The notes: a model not told the origin generated them from the letters alone. Counted from the stretch's first letter, positions 36,011-44,726 are shown. The stretch: 64,000 bases of DNA from Microbacterium sp. VKM Ac-2923 (GCF_022815605.1 NZ_JALGRP010000001.1:465643-529642), one strand, 5' to 3'. Numbers and translations: made by a program.

Positions 36011-37000
36011 GTGCCTCTCGTCATCGGTCACCGCGGAGCGCCCGGGTACCTTCCCGAGCACTCGCGCAGCTCCTATCACCGCGCGATCTCGGCGGGGGTG
36101 GATGCCATCGAGCCCGACGTCGTCCCTACCCGCGACGGCATCCTCGTCGTGCGGCACGAGAACGAGATCGGCGCGACCACCGATGTCTCGACGCGGCCCG
36201 AATTCGCCGAGCGTCGGACGTCGAAGCTCGTCGACGGGGAGCCGATGGAGGGCTGGTTCACCGAGGATTTCACCTGGGAAGAGCTCGGCACCCTCCGGTG
36301 CCGCGAGCGCATCCCGGCGCTCCGTCCCTGCAGCGCGGCCCACGATGACGAGGAACCGGTCCTGCGGCTGCGCGACGTGCTCGACCTCGCGCGGGTGCAC
36401 GGCGTCGGCGTCGTGCTCGAGATCAAGCACGCGGCATCCTTCGCCCGCCTCGGCTTCGACATGGCCGCTCTCGTCGAGGCCGAGCTCCGGGACGCGGGGT
36501 GGGCGGATGCCGCGGACGCCCTCGTCATCGAGTCGTTCGAGCCCCTGGTGCTGGCGCGGCTGCGGCATCGCGGTATCCGGGCTCCACTGGTGCAGCTCAT
36601 CAAGGCCGCGGGCGCTCCCTGGGACCTGCGCGAGCGCGACGGTGCGGACGCAGCGCCGTTCGCCGCCATGCTGACACCGGCTGGTCTGGACGCTCTCGCG
36701 GCGGAGGTCGACGGCATGAGCCCGGATAGGCGACTCGTGCTGGCGCCCGACGGTGAGGGGCGCGTTCGCGGACCCGCATTATTCGTGTCCGAGGCGCGTG
36801 ATCGCGGCCTGACGGTCTTCACCTGGACGTGTCGGCCCGAGAACGTCTTCCTGCTCCCGGAACACCGTCTCGCCGGCGGTGACGGAGCATTCGGCGACTA
36901 CCGCCGCGAGTGGTCCGTGCTGCGCGATGCGGAGCTCGACGGGGTGTTCGTCGATCATCCCGACCTGGGGGTCGATTTCTTCGGGTCTGGTCGAGGCTGA
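36011..37000 (+). CDS. Glycerophosphodiester phosphodiesterase, GDPD family
   Basis: GDPD enzymes release glycerol-3-phosphate from deacylated phospholipids. The 329-residue protein shows VIGHRGAPGYLPEHS, AIEPDVVPTRDGILVVRHE with the metal-binding acids, LEIKH and the final VFTWTCRPEN with FVDHPDLGVDF. There is no signal peptide, so it is cytoplasmic. The FTWEELGTLRC region places it in the longer GlpQ-like subgroup. GTG 36011 has TACGCT (35999-36004) six bases upstream and is therefore leaderless. Confidence 0.9.
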   Translation: MPLVIGHRGAPGYLPEHSRSSYHRAISAGVDAIEPDVVPTRDGILVVRHENEIGATTDVSTRPEFAERRTSKLVDGEPMEGWFTEDFTWEELGTLRCRERIPALRPCSAAHDDEEPVLRLRDVLDLARVHGVGVVLEIKHAASFARLGFDMAALVEAELRDAGWADAADALVIESFEPLVLARLRHRGIRAPLVQLIKAAGAPWDLRERDGADAAPFAAMLTPAGLDALAAEVDGMSPDRRLVLAPDGEGRVRGPALFVSEARDRGLTVFTWTCRPENVFLLPEHRLAGGDGAFGDYRREWSVLRDAELDGVFVDHPDLGVDFFGSGRG

Positions 37001-37066
37001 CGGGCGGTTCGCCGCGTCCCGAGTCGAGCGCCGGCGTATCGGATGTCGAGGGAGCGTCTCGCGGCA

Positions 37067-37083
37067 GGGGGGGGGGGGGGGGG
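37067..37083. repeat. Homopolymeric tract of 17 G
   Basis: Seventeen consecutive guanines lie between the GDPD stop and the start of the flavin oxidoreductase gene, 88 bases before its ATG and outside any supported gene. Such tracts are prone to length change. Confidence 0.9.
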
Positions 37084-37171
37084 CTGACTCTCCGAAACTC
37101 GGTCCCCGGGGGTGCGGTCACCGCCGCGCAACCCCGACTCCCGCCCGGGCCCGCCGCGCGAGGATGACCCC

Positions 37172-38101
37172 ATGACGGTGGATGTGACGGTGGTCGGCGG
37201 GGGTATCTCGGGACTCGCGTGCGCGCGTGCGGTGCAGGATGCCGGGCGATCGGTGCGGGTGCTCGATCGTGGTCGACGTGTGGGCGGTCGGCTGTCGAGC
37301 CGCACGATCGACGGACGGCCGGTCGACCTCGGGGCCTCGTACTTCGTGGTGGGCGAGGCCGCGGACTTCGGGCATGTCGTCGCCGACTGGGAGGAGCGGG
37401 AGCTCGCGCGCCCCTGGACGGACACGTTCCAGGTGATCGACGCCGAAGGCCGGCGCACGCCCAAACCCGGACCGATGCGATGGGCTGCTCCGCTCGGTCT
37501 GCGTACTCTCGCCCTGGATCTCGCCGCGGGCCTCGACGTCGAATCCGAGCGGGTCGTCGAGCGGGTGAAACCGTACCGGATCGACGACGAGGAAGCAGGC
37601 GAGGTCGTGCTCGCGATGCCCGCCCCGCAGGCCGCGCGACTGACCGGCGACACCCTCGGCGGTCCGCAGGAGTGGGATCCGGTCATCGCGGTCGTCCTGC
37701 GGTGGGACGAGCGGCAGTGGGATGCCGACCTGCACGGCGCCTTCGCCGACGGTGACGCCGATGTGTCGTTCATCGCCGACGACGGCGACCGCCGCGGCGA
37801 CGGCGCACCCGTGCTCGTCGTGCACACCACGGCCGATCACGCGCGGCGACACCTCGACGACCCGGATGACGCGATCGCGCCCGTGCTGGCAGCGACTCGT
37901 CGCCTGCTGCGTATCGACGCCGACCCCCTCAGCACGCACGCGCATCGCTGGACCTTCGCGCGGCCCGCACAGGCGACGGGGCACCCCTTCTTCCGCTCGC
38001 CCGGGCTGTCCGCGTGCGGAGACGCGTGGGGCGAGAGCGCGGCCGTCCGCACGGCGTGGACGTCGGGCGATGCGCTGGGGCGGGCGCTCGCGGCATCCTG
38101 A
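37172..38101 (+). CDS. FAD-dependent amine oxidase-like oxidoreductase
   Basis: The 309-residue protein starts with the dinucleotide-binding motif VVGGGISGLACARAV, continues with VLDRGRRVGGRLSSR and ends with the FAD contact GLSACGDAWGESAAVRTAWTSG. This is the short renalase-like group of NAD(P)/FAD oxidoreductases. The substrate is unknown. The ATG at 37172 follows GAGGA by about seven bases. The 17-G tract lies in its upstream region. Confidence 0.87.
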   Translation: MTVDVTVVGGGISGLACARAVQDAGRSVRVLDRGRRVGGRLSSRTIDGRPVDLGASYFVVGEAADFGHVVADWEERELARPWTDTFQVIDAEGRRTPKPGPMRWAAPLGLRTLALDLAAGLDVESERVVERVKPYRIDDEEAGEVVLAMPAPQAARLTGDTLGGPQEWDPVIAVVLRWDERQWDADLHGAFADGDADVSFIADDGDRRGDGAPVLVVHTTADHARRHLDDPDDAIAPVLAATRRLLRIDADPLSTHAHRWTFARPAQATGHPFFRSPGLSACGDAWGESAAVRTAWTSGDALGRALAAS

Positions 38102-38326
38102 GATCCGCCCGCCCGCTCCGACATCGATCGCTTGTGCCGCGCCGCCGCGGACGCCCGGCGTCGGCTCTCGCACGAGGATGTCGTCGCGGACCGACGACCG
38201 CCGACACGCGCGGGCGTCAGCGCCCGCCCGATAGGCGGTCGAGCCGCGGAAACGCCTGCCGATCCGGTGGGGCCGACCGGTGGAGGGCCGGACGCCGTGT
38301 CGGAGACCCCCTCTAGGGTGGGGCGC

Positions 38327-39424
38327 ATGGATGCCGGTATCGACGTCGCAGGAGTCAAACGGTCCTTCGGTGCGGTCCACGCCGTGCGCGAGGTCACCTT
38401 CACTGCGGCACCCGGACGGGTGACAGGGCTGGTCGGTCCGAACGGCTCGGGCAAGACGACGCTCATGCTCATGCTCGCGTCGCTGCTGCAGCCCGACGCG
38501 GGGCGCATGAGTCTCGGCGGCGTCGATCCCGTGGCCGACCCGGCCGGGGTGAGGCGGCTCCTCGGATGGATGCCGGACTCGCTCGGGGCCTGGCCCAGCC
38601 TCACCGCGCGCGAGGTGCTCGTGGCCACCGCGCAGCTCTACGATCTGTCGCGCGATGCCGCGCGTGCGCGCGCCGACGAGCTGCTCGCGCTCGTCGACCT
38701 GAGCGCACTCGCCGCGTCGCCGGCCCGCGTGCTGTCCCGTGGGCAGAAGCAGCGGCTCGCCCTGGCCCGCGCGCTCGTCCACGACCCCCGCGTGCTGCTC
38801 CTCGACGAGCCGGCGTCGGGTCTCGATCCGCAGGCGCGCATCGCCTTGCGCGTGCTGCTGAGACGTCTCGCGGCCGAGGGTCGTACCGTCCTCATCTCCA
38901 GCCACGTGCTCTCGGAACTCGAAGAGGTCGTCGACGACGCGGTCTTCCTCGTCGAAGGACGCACGGTTGGCGGCGACCGTGTCGCTGCGGCGGCCCGCCG
39001 CGTGCGGGCATGGCGCGTACGGGTGCCCGTCGACGTCTCCCGACCGATGGATGCCGTGCGTCTCGACGTCGCGGCCGCGCTCGGGCGCACGGGCGATGAG
39101 GTGGGTGTCGACCGGCGCGACGTCCTCGTGCCGTTCTCCGACGAGGCCGGCGCGGTCGCCGGGCTCCGGGCGCTGATCAGCGCGGGGCTCCCGGTCGTCG
39201 AGTTCGCGCCCGCGGTCGGTGACCTCGAGCACGCCTTCCTCGACCTGGGAGCGCAGGCAGCGGGTGCGGCGTCGCCCGGGGCCGCCACGCAGCCGGTGCT
39301 CCCGTCTTCCGATGTGCCCCCAGGGATGACGTCGCCGCCGGAGCCGGTGCCCCCGTCGTCCGAGGTCCCACCGGGGCCGACGTCGCCGCCCGCGAACCGT
39401 CCCGACGACGGGAGCGTCGCATGA
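38327..39424 (+). CDS. ABC transporter ATPase (ABC-2 export type)
   Basis: The 365-residue protein has Walker A GPNGSGKTT, signature LSRGQKQRLALARALVHDPR and Walker B VLLLDEPASGLDP, and a regulatory C-terminal part typical of exporter ATPases. The last 45 residues are a Pro/Ser-rich tail with a duplicated PSS(D/E)VPPG-TSPP phrase, unusual for the family. I start it at ATG 38327, seven bases after TAGGGT (38314-38319), not in the 65-codon upstream extension. Its stop overlaps the permease start (ATGA). Confidence 0.88.
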   Translation: MDAGIDVAGVKRSFGAVHAVREVTFTAAPGRVTGLVGPNGSGKTTLMLMLASLLQPDAGRMSLGGVDPVADPAGVRRLLGWMPDSLGAWPSLTAREVLVATAQLYDLSRDAARARADELLALVDLSALAASPARVLSRGQKQRLALARALVHDPRVLLLDEPASGLDPQARIALRVLLRRLAAEGRTVLISSHVLSELEEVVDDAVFLVEGRTVGGDRVAAAARRVRAWRVRVPVDVSRPMDAVRLDVAAALGRTGDEVGVDRRDVLVPFSDEAGAVAGLRALISAGLPVVEFAPAVGDLEHAFLDLGAQAAGAASPGAATQPVLPSSDVPPGMTSPPEPVPPSSEVPPGPTSPPANRPDDGSVA

Positions 39425-40515
39425 ACCTTCACCGCCTTCGCACGATCATCGGGATCGAGCTGCGTCAGCGCGCGAGATCCGTCGCGTGGTACGTCCTGCT
39501 CGGCGTCTTCGCCGTCATCCTGATCGGGCTGCTCGTGCTCTCGTTCGCGTCGTTCGCCCTGTGGACGGGCGGCAACGAGTGGTTCTTCTCGATCGTCATC
39601 ATGCTGGTGCTGCTGCTCGTGCTGCTGGTGTCGCCGACCCTGAGCGGCAGCGCCGTGAACGGCGATCGGGATGCCGCCACCCTCGCGCCCGTCCAGGTCA
39701 CTCTTGCGACCACCACCGAGATCGTCGTCGGCAAGTTCCTCGCAGCCTGGATCTCGGGCCTGGCGTTCCTGGTGGTAGCGCTGCCGTTCTTGTTCGTCGC
39801 GACATTCGCCGGCGAATTGAACCCTCTGGTGATCATCAGCTCGTTGATGATCCTGGTGATCGAGGTGGGTGTCGTCGCGGCGATCGGCGTGGGACTGAGT
39901 GCCGTCGTCGCCCGACCGCTCTTCTCGGTCGCGAGCACGTACCTCCTCATCGCCGCCTTGACGATCGGCACCCTTCTGGCGTTCGGGCTGGGGGCGACGG
40001 CTCTGCGCACGACGCAAGAGACGGTGACACGCGACTACGACGTCAGCTCCCTCCCGCCAGGGTGCGACCCGTACGGCCCGGTCGGCACGGAAGGATGCCC
40101 CCCGATCGATGAGCTCGGGTGCACCGAGTCGACCTCTCTCAGCGACGTACCGCGATTCGACCGGGTGTGGTGGCTGCTCGCGGCGAACCCGTTCGTCATC
40201 CTGGCCGACGCGACACCGCCGACGTACGACGAGGGCTACGGCGCACCGAGCGACCTGTTCTCACAGATCGCCTACGGGGTTCGCATGGCCCAGATCCCTC
40301 CCGAGCCTCAACGCGTGTACGACTATTGCTCGCAGTACTACCAGGCGGAGCAGCCGCCGTACGAGACGCCCGAGCAGCAGATCGCGGGAACAGCGCCGAG
40401 TTGGTTCATCGGTCTGCTCACGCAGGCGGTGCTCGCCGTCGGGCTGATGGCCTGGGGGATCGCCCGCACCCGCACCCCCGCGAAGCGGTTGCCGCCGGGC
40501 ACGCGCATCGCGTAG
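39421..40515 (+). CDS. ABC-2 type transporter permease
   Basis: The 364-residue membrane protein has helices at about 20-45, 60-80, 115-140, 142-165, 172-198 and near the C-terminus, a large loop of 130 residues with paired cysteines (PPGCDPYGPVGTEGCPP, GCTES, DYCSQYYQ) between the fifth and last helices, and a basic N-terminus. It is coupled to the ATPase at 38327, and the pair forms an exporter of unknown substrate. The Cys-rich outside loop is uncommon and may be disulfide bonded. Confidence 0.85.
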   Translation: MNLHRLRTIIGIELRQRARSVAWYVLLGVFAVILIGLLVLSFASFALWTGGNEWFFSIVIMLVLLLVLLVSPTLSGSAVNGDRDAATLAPVQVTLATTTEIVVGKFLAAWISGLAFLVVALPFLFVATFAGELNPLVIISSLMILVIEVGVVAAIGVGLSAVVARPLFSVASTYLLIAALTIGTLLAFGLGATALRTTQETVTRDYDVSSLPPGCDPYGPVGTEGCPPIDELGCTESTSLSDVPRFDRVWWLLAANPFVILADATPPTYDEGYGAPSDLFSQIAYGVRMAQIPPEPQRVYDYCSQYYQAEQPPYETPEQQIAGTAPSWFIGLLTQAVLAVGLMAWGIARTRTPAKRLPPGTRIA

Positions 40516-40596
40516 CGACGTCGGCCGACCCACCGGACGAGGGGCGTGAACGACGGCGGGCACCTCATCGACGGATGCCGAGGTCTGTCGGCCCGA

Positions 40597-40803
40597 TCAG
40601 GCGTGTCCCTCGGCGGCCGGGAAGCCGGGGTCATCGGCGGGGGCATCGTCATCCAACGCGTCGCCGGTGTGGTCGTCGAGGCTCACGTGCTCCTCGGCCT
40701 CGGCTGCGTCTTGGCGGACCTCGTCGGTGACGGCATCCGTGGGGGCGGCGGAGTCGGCGTGGGCGTCGTCGGAGTGGCGGGTCGGGATGTCAGGAGTGCT
40801 CAT
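40597..40803 (-). CDS. Small acidic hypothetical protein
   Basis: A 68-residue frame from ATG 40803 encodes a very acidic, lysine-free, disordered-looking chain (DEVRQDAAEAEEHVSLDDH, then DDDAPADDPGFPAAEGHA). The codon positions follow the genome bias, but no ribosome site is visible. No family is recognised. The frame extends upstream without further start support. Confidence 0.45.
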   Translation of the reverse strand: MSTPDIPTRHSDDAHADSAAPTDAVTDEVRQDAAEAEEHVSLDDHTGDALDDDAPADDPGFPAAEGHA

Positions 40804-40886
40804 GCGCCAACGGTGCCGCACGGAGCGGGAGCGGTGAACCGGCTTGACAGCCCGGTCGGTTGCGTCGGGCAGCGGCTGTGCCGTTC

Positions 40887-40955
40887 GGTTCGGGGCGCGG
40901 TTCGTGCTTCTGGGGCGGACGCCGTGCGCCCCAATGCGCGAAACCCGCCCCAAAC
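40887..40955. repeat. Dispersed G+C-rich palindromic element, copy B
   Basis: GTTCGGGGCGCGG at the left faces GAAACCCGCCCCAAAC at the right, with TGGGGCG and GCGCCCCA facing each other inside. It lies in the 318-bp spacer 40804-41121, which otherwise holds C-rich sequence with no supported gene. Confidence 0.65.
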
Positions 40956-41121
40956 TCGACCTCTCGTAGAAGCCGCCTAGGCTCTGCGCCCGCGGTCGCG
41001 CCCACCACCCGGCCCACGGGCCGCACCCACCGCCCGGCCCACCCCCGGCCCACCTTCGCCCCACGACCGCACCCGCCCGACAGTCGCAGCGCGCCGCAGG
41101 GCCGGACGCGGACGGATGCGA

Positions 41122-42117
41122 TCAGTCCGCGGCATCCGGAATCGACGAGTCCACCGCGGGCCACGCCGGGAGCGGGTCGTCGAACGTCATCCACGCCGTG
41201 GGGCCCGCGGCGAGCTCGTCGTCGGTCAGAGCGGCCTGATCGAGCACGTGCGCGAGCTTCGGCGTCGAGAGGTCGAGGCCCGTGAAGACGATCTCCTGAC
41301 CCATGCCCATGCGCCCGTCATCCGTTCCCAACGGCTCGATCCACATCGCGGATCCGACGTGTTCCCACCGAGCGAGGACGCCGGGGCGCGACGCCAGGCG
41401 GCAGAATCCGGCCGAGCGGACGAGGCGTCCGGCGGCGCCCTCGTCGAGTCGGTCGAGGGCGGTCGACAGGCGTGCGGGGTGGAAGGGCCGCAGCTGTTCG
41501 TAGTGCACGGTCATGACGCGGTTGTCGCGCATGTAGGGATCGTGTTCGCCGTTCAGCGCGTGCACCCATCCGGCGCGTTCGAGGATCTCGCCCTCGTGGA
41601 CGGCGTCGGACCGCAGATCACTGACCGGGTCGCGAGAAAGACGCACGATGGCCGTCGGATTGAGGTGGGATGCCAGGGCCATCTGAACGGCGAGCGCCGG
41701 CGTCGGCACCTGCTCCCAGTTGATCCAGACGATCCGGGTCGCCAGCTCCAGTGCAAGCGCCGCCTGCCGGGCGCGTGCGCCGACGTCACTGCGCGTGTCT
41801 CCCGAGCGGGCGGATGCCACGAGCGGGGCGTCGTCCAGCAGGTCGCCGATCATGTGACGAGCGTCCACCACGCACACCGCTTCGACCGCGGCACCGCCGC
41901 GAGCACCGATCGCGTGGATCAGGTCGACGTCGCTTCCGAGGTCGACGACGACGGTCTCGGCGTCGGTGCGGGGTCGCGGATGGGGGAGGGCGTGCGGGGA
42001 GCGCAGGTCGGCGTAGCGCAGCAGGTGCAGCGAACGGTCGAGTGCGATCGCGGTGCGTTCGGCGTACGCGCGGCGTTCGGGGGCGCAGACGCCCGTGATG
42101 ACGATCGTGCGGCTCAT
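41122..42117 (-). CDS. COG0523/CobW-related protein with degenerate GTPase domain, zinc cluster
   Basis: COG0523 GTPases act in metal homeostasis. The 331-residue protein has the CobW C-terminal domain ([43 protein letters not shown]). The N-terminal P-loop position reads [17 protein letters not shown], without GK(T/S), and the CxCC metal motif is not visible, so GTP binding is doubtful. ATG 42117 is chosen because AGAGGTGG is well spaced before it. It is divergent from the zinc-independent L36 gene across a Zur-type box, which points to induction in zinc starvation. Confidence 0.8.
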   Translation of the reverse strand: MSRTIVITGVCAPERRAYAERTAIALDRSLHLLRYADLRSPHALPHPRPRTDAETVVVDLGSDVDLIHAIGARGGAAVEAVCVVDARHMIGDLLDDAPLVASARSGDTRSDVGARARQAALALELATRIVWINWEQVPTPALAVQMALASHLNPTAIVRLSRDPVSDLRSDAVHEGEILERAGWVHALNGEHDPYMRDNRVMTVHYEQLRPFHPARLSTALDRLDEGAAGRLVRSAGFCRLASRPGVLARWEHVGSAMWIEPLGTDDGRMGMGQEIVFTGLDLSTPKLAHVLDQAALTDDELAAGPTAWMTFDDPLPAWPAVDSSIPDAAD

Positions 42118-42167
42118 GGCATCCACCTCTCATTTGTCAGGGAGCTTCCGACACCCTACCGTGTTGC

Positions 42168-42182
42168 TGAGAACGATTATCA
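42168..42182. promoter_or_regulatory. Zur-type operator between the COG0523 gene and rpmJ2
   Basis: TGAGAACGATTATCA fits the Zur pattern TGANAANNNTTNTCA fully. It lies 51 bases before the COG0523 start and 15 bases before the L36 start, a position to repress both when zinc is sufficient. Confidence 0.8.
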
Positions 42183-42196
42183 ACAAGGAGGATGCC

Positions 42197-42319
42197 ATGA
42201 AAGTCCGTGCGTCGATCAAGTCGCTCAAGAAGCAGCCCGGGGCGCAGGTCGTGCGCCGTCGCGGTAAGGTGTTCGTCATCAACAAGCTCAACCCGCGATT
42301 CAAGGGCCGTCAGGGCTGA
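42197..42319 (+). CDS. rpmJ2: 50S ribosomal protein L36, zinc-independent (YkgO) type
   Basis: The 40-residue protein reads [20 protein letters not shown] at the start and [17 protein letters not shown] at the end. All four zinc-binding cysteines of normal L36 are missing, so this is the alternative form that replaces the zinc form under starvation. AAGGAGG (42185-42191) precedes the ATG, overriding longer frames. The Zur box at 42168 overlaps its promoter region. Confidence 0.94.
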   Translation: MKVRASIKSLKKQPGAQVVRRRGKVFVINKLNPRFKGRQG

Positions 42320-42345
42320 GCCTTCAGGGGTCTCGATAACGCGAA

Positions 42346-42360
42346 CGAGAACCGTTCCCG
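42346..42360 (+). promoter_or_regulatory. Weak second Zur-like or ArsR operator
   Basis: GAGAAC-C-GTTCCC is a near-palindrome inside CGAGAACCGTTCCCG, sharing the AA/TT core of the Zur pattern but missing its ends. It lies 30 bases before the ArsR start and could serve either regulator. Confidence 0.3.
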
Positions 42361-42389
42361 ATTACTTCAACGCATTGCAATCTCTGCAT

Positions 42390-42719
42390 ATGTGTGGTGT
42401 CGTGGATGTCGTGGACAAGATCGCCGGGCTCGATGAGGCCGCCGAGCTGTTCAAGGTTCTCGGCAACGAGTCGCGTCTCGCGCTCGTGTGGCTGCTGAGC
42501 CGCGAACCGCTCACGGTCGGCGCGCTCGCTGACCAAGCCGGCCTGTCGCAACCGCTGGTGTCGCAACACCTGCGGACGCTGCGCCAGGCGGGACTGGTGA
42601 GCTCGGAACGCGAGGGGAAAGAGATCCGTTACACCCTTGCCGACCAGCACGTCGCTCACGTCGTGCTCGATGCGATCGCCCACGTCCAAGAACCGATAGA
42701 CCAGGGGAACGAACAATGA
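42390..42719 (+). CDS. ArsR/SmtB-family zinc-sensing repressor
   Basis: The 109-residue winged-helix repressor has ELFKVLGNESRLALVWLLSR, the recognition helix SQPLVSQHLRTLRQAGLV, and a complete alpha-5 metal site: Asp85-x-His87-x10-His98-x2-Glu101, the SmtB/CzrA zinc pattern. It should release DNA when zinc is high. ATG 42390 lies six bases after CAATCT and lacks a ribosome site, so a leaderless start is likely, and longer frames are rejected. It overlaps the His-rich gene by four bases (ATGA), which it probably controls. Confidence 0.88.
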   Translation: MCGVVDVVDKIAGLDEAAELFKVLGNESRLALVWLLSREPLTVGALADQAGLSQPLVSQHLRTLRQAGLVSSEREGKEIRYTLADQHVAHVVLDAIAHVQEPIDQGNEQ

Positions 42720-43012
42720 GCACCGCTGAGACCCACGCCGAGCACTCCGTCGACGAGCACGCCCACGGCGACGACTGCGGCCACCAGAAGATCGAGCACG
42801 GCGACCACGTCGACTACGTGCACGGCACCCACCACCACGCGCTGCACGGCGATCACTACGACGAGCACGAGTCGAAGGCCGAGCACGGTGTCGACGAACA
42901 CCGTCACGGCGACGACTGCGGGCACGAGAAGATCACGCACGACGACCACGCGGACTACGTGCACGACGGACACCGTCACGCGCTGCACACCGACCACTAC
43001 GACGAGCACTGA
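42716..43012 (+). CDS. Histidine-rich metal-binding protein with internal duplication
   Basis: The 98-residue protein has 26 histidines and two cysteines in two copies of a block of about 45 residues (HGDDCGHQKIEHGDHVDYVH and HGDDCGHEKITHDDHADYVH, each followed by a HALH--HYDEH end). No signal peptide or membrane helix is present, so it is a cytoplasmic zinc store or chaperone by inference. It is translationally coupled to the SmtB-type repressor. Related short His-rich proteins are seen beside zinc genes in actinobacteria. Confidence 0.85.
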   Translation: MSTAETHAEHSVDEHAHGDDCGHQKIEHGDHVDYVHGTHHHALHGDHYDEHESKAEHGVDEHRHGDDCGHEKITHDDHADYVHDGHRHALHTDHYDEH

Positions 43013-43020
43013 GGTGTAGC

Positions 43021-43091
43021 GGCATCCCGTGTCACGAGCACGGGATGCCGTGTCGGGGGCCCGCTCTCTCCTTCGGGGAGGCGGGCCTTTC
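43021..43091 (+). terminator. Two consecutive terminator hairpins after the zinc operon
   Basis: GGCATCCCGTG/CACGGGATGCC (43021-43031 with 43039-43049) is an 11-bp stem. A second stem GGCCCGC/GCGGGCC with CTCTCC/GGGAGG inside follows at about 43058-43089 and is trailed by TTTCG. Confidence 0.85.
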
Positions 43092-43255
43092 GCGTGTCGG
43101 TCGGGCCGTTGGGGGACCGTTCAGCCCCGGTTGGACCCGCGCACTTCGCTTCCGGGTGCGGCTCCAGGCCGCAGGACGGCGAGGGGGCGACGCGCTGAGC
43201 GTCGGAGCGAGGCACGCGCGCTTCGCGCTCGTTCTCTCTCGCCGTGCGTTGGCTT

Positions 43256-43480
43256 TCAGGCCTGGACGCGGAAGGAACGCCCCTCGAAGGTCACGACATC
43301 GCCGACCTGCAGCTGCCGCCCGCGTCGGCGGTCGATCTCGCCGTTGACCTGCACATAGCCGTCGATGATCGCTTCCTTCACGTCGCCGCCGGAGTCGAGG
43401 ACGCCGGCGAACTTGAGGAACGGGCCGAGGCGGATGCTGTCGCTTCCGACGGGAACGTCCTGGGGCGCGGGGGAGCTCAT
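43256..43480 (-). CDS. S4-domain RNA-binding protein (YbcJ/RlbA-like)
   Basis: The 74-residue protein is a lone S4 domain: IRLGPFLKFAGVLDSGGDVK, AIIDGYVQVNGEIDRRRGRQ and LQVGDVVTFEGRSFRV. Such proteins bind structured RNA or ribosomes, but the target is unknown. The ATG has CATGCT six bases upstream on its strand, again fitting a leaderless transcript. Confidence 0.9.
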   Translation of the reverse strand: MSSPAPQDVPVGSDSIRLGPFLKFAGVLDSGGDVKEAIIDGYVQVNGEIDRRRGRQLQVGDVVTFEGRSFRVQA

Positions 43481-43854
43481 GTACCCAGCATGACAGTTGT
43501 CAGGCGACCGGCGAGGGCTAGGAGGGGCTGATCCACCGGGCCGGAACGTCTCTCATGGGGAGGGCGTGGTCGGAGGTGATGGCATCCTGGGCGAAGGAAT
43601 CGAAGAACACGACATCAGGTCGGTCGAGGCGTTGTCCAGGAGCGAATCCCGCAGGAACGTCGCGGCGGCGACATTCATCGCCGGAGCGAAAGGATCAGCG
43701 CGCCGACGTGAGGATTCCAGCCGGCGCGCGCCAGGGCGCAAGCTCGGGTCGCGGGCGAGGCGACCGGCGCTGCAGAGGTCCGCAGAGTTCCCGGTGATCA
43801 GCTGACCGGCGCCCCCGACAGCCTGTTCCTCGTCGGAGATCGCGCCCACCGGCA
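43481..43854. other. Gene-poor 374-bp stretch next to the toxin-antitoxin pair
   Basis: No frame here has a ribosome site, good start and coherent protein. A minus-strand frame contains SDEEQAVGGAGQLITGNSAD and NVAAATFLRDSLLDN, faintly reminiscent of PIN-domain toxins but out of the usual order, so a decayed gene is possible. Nothing else is recognised. Confidence 0.25.
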
Positions 43855-44259
43855 TCACCGATCTGCGGCGCGACGCCACTGGGCCACCAGCGGCGGAAGA
43901 TGCACGGTGAGCGTCGTCCAGAACACTTCGTCGTTCATGGCTCGGTATCCCGCGTGAGACGCGATGTGGCGGGTGGTGCGGATTGCGCGAGCGACGTCTT
44001 CCGAAGTGTCGACGAGGAACGGTGCGAACTCTTCCGACTCGAACAACGCCGCTGCGCGGATGATCGCCATCGACCCTGTCGCGTACGCGGGGGAGTTGCG
44101 CACAAACGCCGAGCGCCCGCCGCCGGAGGCGTGCGCCAGAAATGAGTCGATCGCATCCAAGCTGTCACGAAAATTCGCGCGGGTCTTCTCGCCGGCCCAG
44201 GGGTCGACATCTCGCCGCGGTGCGCGAACGAATCGTGTGTCATCCGCCGAATCCGTCAC
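43855..44259 (-). CDS. hepT: HEPN-domain toxin, HepT-like
   Basis: The 134-residue helical protein has the HEPN ribonuclease motif R-x4-H at Arg97-His102 followed by Tyr105 (RTTRHIASHAGY), as in HepT toxins that the partner MntA neutralises by adenylylating the tyrosine. It starts within the last bases of the antitoxin gene (ATGA-type overlap), the usual order. The N-terminus of about 25 residues is an extra basic tail. The family call is good, but activity is not shown by sequence. Confidence 0.8.
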   Translation of the reverse strand: MTDSADDTRFVRAPRRDVDPWAGEKTRANFRDSLDAIDSFLAHASGGGRSAFVRNSPAYATGSMAIIRAAALFESEEFAPFLVDTSEDVARAIRTTRHIASHAGYRAMNDEVFWTTLTVHLPPLVAQWRRAADR

Positions 44260-44726
44260 AGCGGCACCGATTCGATGTCGTCCAGGAACTCCGGGCGGCT
44301 GTCGTCGTCGATCACGACGTCGACGGGGAACCCGGTGAGCACTTCGACGGCATTCTGAAACGCGGCGATGTCGAAGTAGCTTCGATTCGGGTCGAGCCGC
44401 ACGAGCATGTCGATATCGGACGTGAAGTGGTCTGTTCCCCGCGCCGTCGATCCGAACACGCGGATGCCACGCACGCCGTGCCGCGCCCCCTCGTCGATGA
44501 TCGACCGGGCCGAGGTTTCCACCGCGATGCTGGGGCGGTAGTCGGCGGCCCGAAGGATGCGCTCGAGCACGTCCGAACCCGGAGTGCGCCGTCCGGACTC
44601 GATCGCCGCGATGTTCGGCTGACTCATCCCGACGGCTTCGGCCAGCTGTGCTTGGGACATTCCGATATCTGCTCGGGCGGCGCGGATGAGATCCGATGCG
44701 CGGTGGCGAGCAAAGCGGTCCGGCAC
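44256..44726 (-). CDS. mntA: MntA-type nucleotidyltransferase antitoxin fused to an XRE helix-turn-helix
   Basis: Residues 12-65 are an XRE-type helix-turn-helix (ADIGMSQAQLAEAVGMSQPN, then IAAIESGRRTP). Residues 85-156 are a minimal nucleotidyltransferase with the exact GS-x10-DxD motif (Gly92, Ser93, Asp104, Asp106). Classical MntA lacks the HTH, so here autoregulation is built in. GTG 44726 follows GGAGG. GATATA-like half-sites around the ribosome site (44728-44746) are candidate operators. The gene lies 73 bases after the 3' end of the tRNA-like gene in the same direction. Confidence 0.85.
   Translation of the reverse strand: MPDRFARHRASDLIRAARADIGMSQAQLAEAVGMSQPNIAAIESGRRTPGSDVLERILRAADYRPSIAVETSARSIIDEGARHGVRGIRVFGSTARGTDHFTSDIDMLVRLDPNRSYFDIAAFQNAVEVLTGFPVDVVIDDDSRPEFLDDIESVPL

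Noticed and set aside
43497..43805. Plus-strand 102-codon frame before the HepT gene
   Set aside because: No domain, no convincing start site, basic low-complexity product.
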